This document shows, piece after piece, positions 60,082 through 64,000 of a stretch of DNA of 64,000 nucleotides. The stretch covers positions 333,212-397,211 of the forward strand of contig NW_003130356.1 of assembly GCF_000003605.2 (NCBI RefSeq). The letters run 5' to 3'. Position numbers and translations under genes: made by a program. Source of the stretch: Saccoglossus kowalevskii (taxonomy: Eukaryota; Hemichordata; Enteropneusta; Harrimaniidae). The notes under the pieces are model-generated. The model saw only the letters and a program-made list of their open reading frames with translations, did no database searches and was not told where the DNA came from. The first letter of the stretch is position 1. Each line of letters begins with the position of its first letter.

Positions 60082-61870
60082 TATTATTATCTCCATGTAC
60101 TTTTTAATAAAATGTGGGAAAAAGTGTCTTTCCTGAGCAAAGATCTCCAAACAATCCGGAGAATTATAGGGCGTATTTCACTGCAGCTCAGCATTTTTAG
60201 TAAAATTGTCACAGGAATTTTAAATAGACGCCTAATTAATTGGTCAGCTGCTCTTGATAAAATTACAGAGGGTCAAGCCGGTTTCGCAAAGGCTATTCAA
60301 CCATAGATAATGTATTTATTTTGCAGGCCATCATTCAAAAGTATATTACCAGAAAAAAAGGGAAATTCTATTGTGCTTTATTGATTTTTCCAAAGCCTTT
60401 GACACTGTAGAGCGTCAAAGGCTTTGGTATATTCTATTAAAGGGTGAAAAATGTATCAGGGGAAAAATGTTCAAAATGTTATTTAATATTTATAGTAATG
60501 TCAAAGCATGTGTGAAATCTTTAAATGATTTCACGGAATTATTTGACTGTCCGGTTGGTTAGACAAGGATGCATGCTGAACCATTTCCTTTTTTCCTTTT
60601 TTATAAATGAGTTGGCTTCTAATTTGCAGACATCAGAGCAAAGGGGGTTCAGTTATCTCCCGATCTCGTGGAAATTCTGTGTTTATTATTTGCAGACGAT
60701 GTTGTTTTATTTTCTGATTCGATTATTGGGCTACAGAGGCTGTTGAATAACTTAAGTGAATACTGTAATGTTTGGAAAATGCATGTCAATTTTTCCAAGT
60801 TGTTGTTTTTAAAGGGGAAATACTGAAAAGTGGTTTTATAATAACAAAAGACTAGATGTTGTTCCATATTATAAGTATTTGGGAGTGTTGTTTTCCTGTC
60901 GGTTAAATTGGTCCAGTGCTACTGAAATACTCGCCCAACAGGCTAAAAAGTCGTTAATGTGTTTACGCAAGCGCGTCAGTAAATTAGGCCCCTTGCCCTA
61001 TGAACATTTCTTTAGAATTTTTGATAGTATGATTTCCCCTATTTTAACTTACGGGTCTGTAATTTTGGGTCACCAGGGTTACGAAACGCTTGACCGCGTC
61101 CAGCACTTTGCATGTAGAATGTTCTTGGGTGTTTCCAAAAATGCACCAAATTGTGCAGTATAAGGGGAGTGTGGGCGTTACAAAATCTTCCTTAACACGG
61201 CAAAAAGATGCGTTAAATATTGGGCCAAGTTACTGAGTATGTCAGCACATAGATATTCCCTGAAATGTTATGTTATGTTACTTCATCTAGATATGTCCCA
61301 GACGATTGGGTGACCAATGTTAATTTTTTTTATTTTCCTGTATTATGCATGAGGTATGGGAGTCGCAAGTGGTATCGAACACCAGTAATTTGGTTAACAT
61401 TGTTGTTTCCAGACTAAAATATCGTTTATACTTAGATTGGCAAGGAGATGTCACAACTTTGGACAAACTTAATAATTATTGTAATTTTAAAACACGGCTT
61501 GAGCCCGAGTGTTATTTGTTTGCTGTTTCTATTCCCTATCATAGGTTTATGTTATCCCGTTTTCGTTGTTATTCTTATTGTCTTAGGATAGAAACCGACA
61601 GGAGAAATGATATCCCAAGAGATCAGAGAGATGAACGCCTCGGCTCACTTTGTGAAAACTTAGGAATTGAAGATGAATTACACTTTTTGTTGATTTATGT
61701 CTTCTTTGATGAATTTAGAAAAACATACACCTCTAGGTAGTATTTTACCCCGCCCTCATATGAGAAGTTTTTTAACGTTGTTATTGTCTGAAGACAATTG
61801 AAATCACTTGCAGCCTTTTTCTTCATTCTGTCATGAATTTGTTTTTGCGTATCTGTTAACCGACTTTATT
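60082..61870 (+). pseudogene. 5'-truncated, frameshifted LINE (CR1/L2-like non-LTR) reverse transcriptase
   Basis: RT blocks appear in order across several frames: ILNRRLINWS and EGQAGF, FIDFSKAFDTVERQRLW, VRQGCMLN...FINELASNL, LLFADDVVLFSDS (the polymerase YADD-type box, about 60685-60720) and LGVLFSCRLNW-like. Next come YGSVILGHQGYETLDRVQHF, ECGRYKIF, CYVMLLHLD and a C-terminal DERLGSLCENLGIEDELHFL (Cys/His-type end). At least four frameshifts or stops make it inactive. The endonuclease domain is missing, so it is a typical 5'-truncated insertion. It is the same general family as the antisense piece at 41.6-42.2 kb. Confidence 0.88.
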
Positions 61871-62129
61871 AGCTGATTATTAGCGAATTGCTGTGTTATG
61901 TCTGTCATCGTTTAGGCCTATTTGAAGTTTTGGACGGAACTTGGCTCAGTGATTTGGAACTAATTACCAGATAACCGTCGCGATTCTGACAGTTTATATT
62001 CATAGTTATTAATGTAGTGAACGATTAATCAAAAGATATGACGTATTCAGTACTTAGTGTGATTGGCTTTATGATTGAAGGTTACGCCCTAGAGTCTTTT
62101 ACTGTTTTGTAATTGGTTAGAGTTTTGAA

Positions 62130-62330
62130 AATGAATAAAGAGAGTTTGAGTTGGTCTTGGGGAGCACAGCACGATAGACGCAGTAGAGAGGGAGTGCAGT
62201 CCTGGGCAGTCGAGAGTCCAGTCCAGGGGCGAGCCTTGAGGCAGTCCAGTCTTGGGCGAGTCTTGGTTCAGCCTTGTGAGAGTCTTGGGGACTTTTCCCC
62301 AGGGCGCTGTGTCTTATAGAGTGCTCCAAA
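62130..62330. repeat. GC-rich imperfect short tandem repeat
   Basis: Repeated variants of AGTCCTGGGCAGTCGAG, AGTCCAGTCCAGG and AGTCTTGGGCGAGTC, each about 20 bases, without a clean unit. It lies 3' of the LINE and stands out in base composition from the AT-rich flanks. Confidence 0.5.
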
Positions 62331-63520
62331 ATATCGACTAAGACGAGAGTTGAAACGTATTTCGTAGTGTGTGCCTTATTTGACTGTAAAGTATAAGTGA
62401 CATTCCCGATCCCGTACCTCAAGGGGACGAGATAGAGAGACGAGACGAGTTTCCCCCCTGACAAGTGTGGAGAACCCAGAGGGAGAAGATTTACCCCGTG
62501 ATAATTCCCTTAAATTACGTTATGAAATTTATAAACACGGTGTGTGACATTACTGTTTTTGTTACTTTATATTTTATATATAGTTTATGTATTTTGGGCC
62601 ACAGGCCTTTGATTGCAATAAATACCTTATATGTATGTAAACTTATTACAAAGATATCACTAACATCTGTAGAGCATGTCGAAAAACAGATGATGTTTAG
62701 ATGATTTGGGAGTTTTGTTATTTCCCCCTAAATGAATTCATTGTTACATAAAATGTTCCAAACAGATTTTTTTCACCTGAAAATCTTAAATATCATAATA
62801 AATGGTCAAAATTGGATTAAAACTTGTTTCTATATGGCGAGATTCCTTCATCTTAGAATTTTGCTTGTGACGTGGGATGAAAAATTCGTAAATTATTAAT
62901 ATGAAACCTAATACTAACAAAAAATGACATAGATTTCTTTATAGTACTCAGTTTCTGTATGATAATATGTGTTTGATATGTAGAGTGGGAAGTTCTCTCC
63001 TTCATTGCAACCTGTTTTGTTTGTTGAACTTCAATTTCGCACTTCGCTATTATGATAAAATACACAGTAACACATACAATTTTAGTGAAATATACATTAG
63101 TTAAAATCAAGTCGGATAAGCTAATCTCATATGCGGTTAGACAACGAATATTATGAGGTTATTACGAGGATGCCTCAGATTAGTCTTTATACACGTATGA
63201 ACACAGGAACAATTAAAACCATGCATTCATTAAACTCTGTTGCGCCGTTGTCAACTGATTGTGTGCATCCAAATGTGTTGGGTTCACATTCTCTGGCTTT
63301 CCTTTACACGTCGCCTCAAGCCCGAGGTACTTGACACGAGGAAAATATAAACAATTATATCAATAAAATGTATTTGTTGTTCATTTGTTCAGTTTACGGC
63401 CGATAATAAGTCATTACGAAATACATGCAGATATCAAATACGAGGTTAAATGTATATACATATATATATATATATGTACAAATGTATATATTATATGTAT
63501 TTTAGTATACTTTTCCGTGC
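62331..63520. other. Intergenic stretch with a repeat terminus and a TA microsatellite
   Basis: A TATGAGGTTATTACGAGGAT terminus at 63153-63172 belongs to the family at 17.2, 36.6 and 10.6 kb. TA-rich sequence runs at 63451-63500. No gene is supported. Confidence 0.5.
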
Positions 63521-63529
63521 CAAGTGCCC

Positions 63530-64000
63530 GTGATGTCGGCTAACTGAATCTATGGAGGGCGCCCTTACCCGCACCAGGCCCGCACGACGGCCCGCACTAT
63601 AAAGTACTGGCTCCTTCTATGTATGGACGCGATAAGCCATATCTTGTTCCACTTCGCTGGTTCCCGGCGTCCTTTGCGAATGGCAGGTCGGACGCAGGTA
63701 ACTAGTAATCGCCATATTGTTCCATTAGGGCCGGTTTTCCGGCCGGAAGGAACGCGACTGGGTGACGTAATTTGAAAACATTCCAAGTTCCGATTTGCGT
63801 AAACGTGTCTGTAATGCTACAATAAAGCCATGCTCATACATACTGCCTGCTTAGATTTACAGATTTGATATGTTCTGTGCAAATTTATAACAAAAGAAAC
63901 AATTATTTTTATTCGCCCAACTTTCGAAAGCAAAAGGAAACCCCTGAACGGCCACAAGCGTAAGCGCTGACGTCAGGTAAACTAAGGGAAATGGAACAAG
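63530..64000. promoter_or_regulatory. CpG-richer segment with CRE-like sites, possible promoter
   Basis: GC and CpG content rise here (for example GGCCCGCACGACGGCCCGCA and CCGGCCGGAAGGAACGCG). It contains a TGACGTCA palindrome at about 63969-63976, a half site GGTGACGTAA near 63760 and a possible splice donor CAG/GTAAAC close to the window edge. It could be the promoter and first exon of a gene lying to the right. Only composition and short motifs support this. Confidence 0.25.

Noticed and set aside
1-64000. CRISPR arrays, bacterial operons, prophage or replication origins
   Set aside because: The window is intron-bearing eukaryotic DNA and none of these patterns is present.

Overview
The window is nuclear DNA of a bilaterian invertebrate, most likely marine. 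It has GT...AG introns, about 36-38% GC by eye, microsatellites, many small inverted-repeat transposons and decayed LINE remnants. The phylum cannot be fixed from the sequence. The gene content (a giant tandem Fn3-like protein and a cluster of GST-type carbohydrate sulfotransferases) fits an ambulacrarian, a cephalochordate or a lophotrochozoan. There is one 50-base assembly gap at 43005-43054.

Region 1 (about 0.47-21.4 kb, + strand) is a single giant split gene. I could place 51 exons whose splice sites and phases agree end to end. They give about 9.55 kb of coding sequence (about 3,180 residues) with no start codon or signal peptide, so the 5' end lies before the window. The protein is a chain of about 18-20 diverged beta-sandwich units of Fn3-like type, joined by linkers such as VDTSPP or IDTTSP. 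It is interrupted by two or three Cys-rich inserts and one galactose-binding-like (jelly-roll) domain. It looks like a secreted or cell-surface adhesion or matrix protein. Its 3' end is uncertain and falls next to a (TA)n microsatellite.

Region 2 (21.4-30 kb) has no convincing gene. It holds microsatellites, two TTAA-flanked MITEs, a tandem duplication and a TIR element about 0.5 kb upstream of the first sulfotransferase.

Region 3 (30.2-57.8 kb, + strand) contains three paralogous Golgi-type carbohydrate sulfotransferases, each with its coding part in one exon: 30248-31447 (399 aa), 45702-46939 (one frameshift) and 54609-57815 (1068 aa, with a roughly 700-residue acidic repetitive stem). All three share PAPS-binding motifs, a type II membrane anchor and a closely similar C-terminal region. 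A possible functional link with the giant extracellular protein, through sulfation of its glycans, is only an inference from proximity. Between the genes lie MITEs of several families, a Ty3/gypsy integrase scrap and a 3.6-kb element with arms of about 0.85 kb in inverted orientation and a decayed LINE in its middle.

Region 4 (57.8-64 kb) holds two MITEs, a 5'-truncated and multiply frameshifted LINE reverse transcriptase (about 60.1-61.9 kb), a GC-rich imperfect repeat and, at the far end, a CpG-richer stretch with CRE-like sites that could be the promoter of a gene beyond the window.
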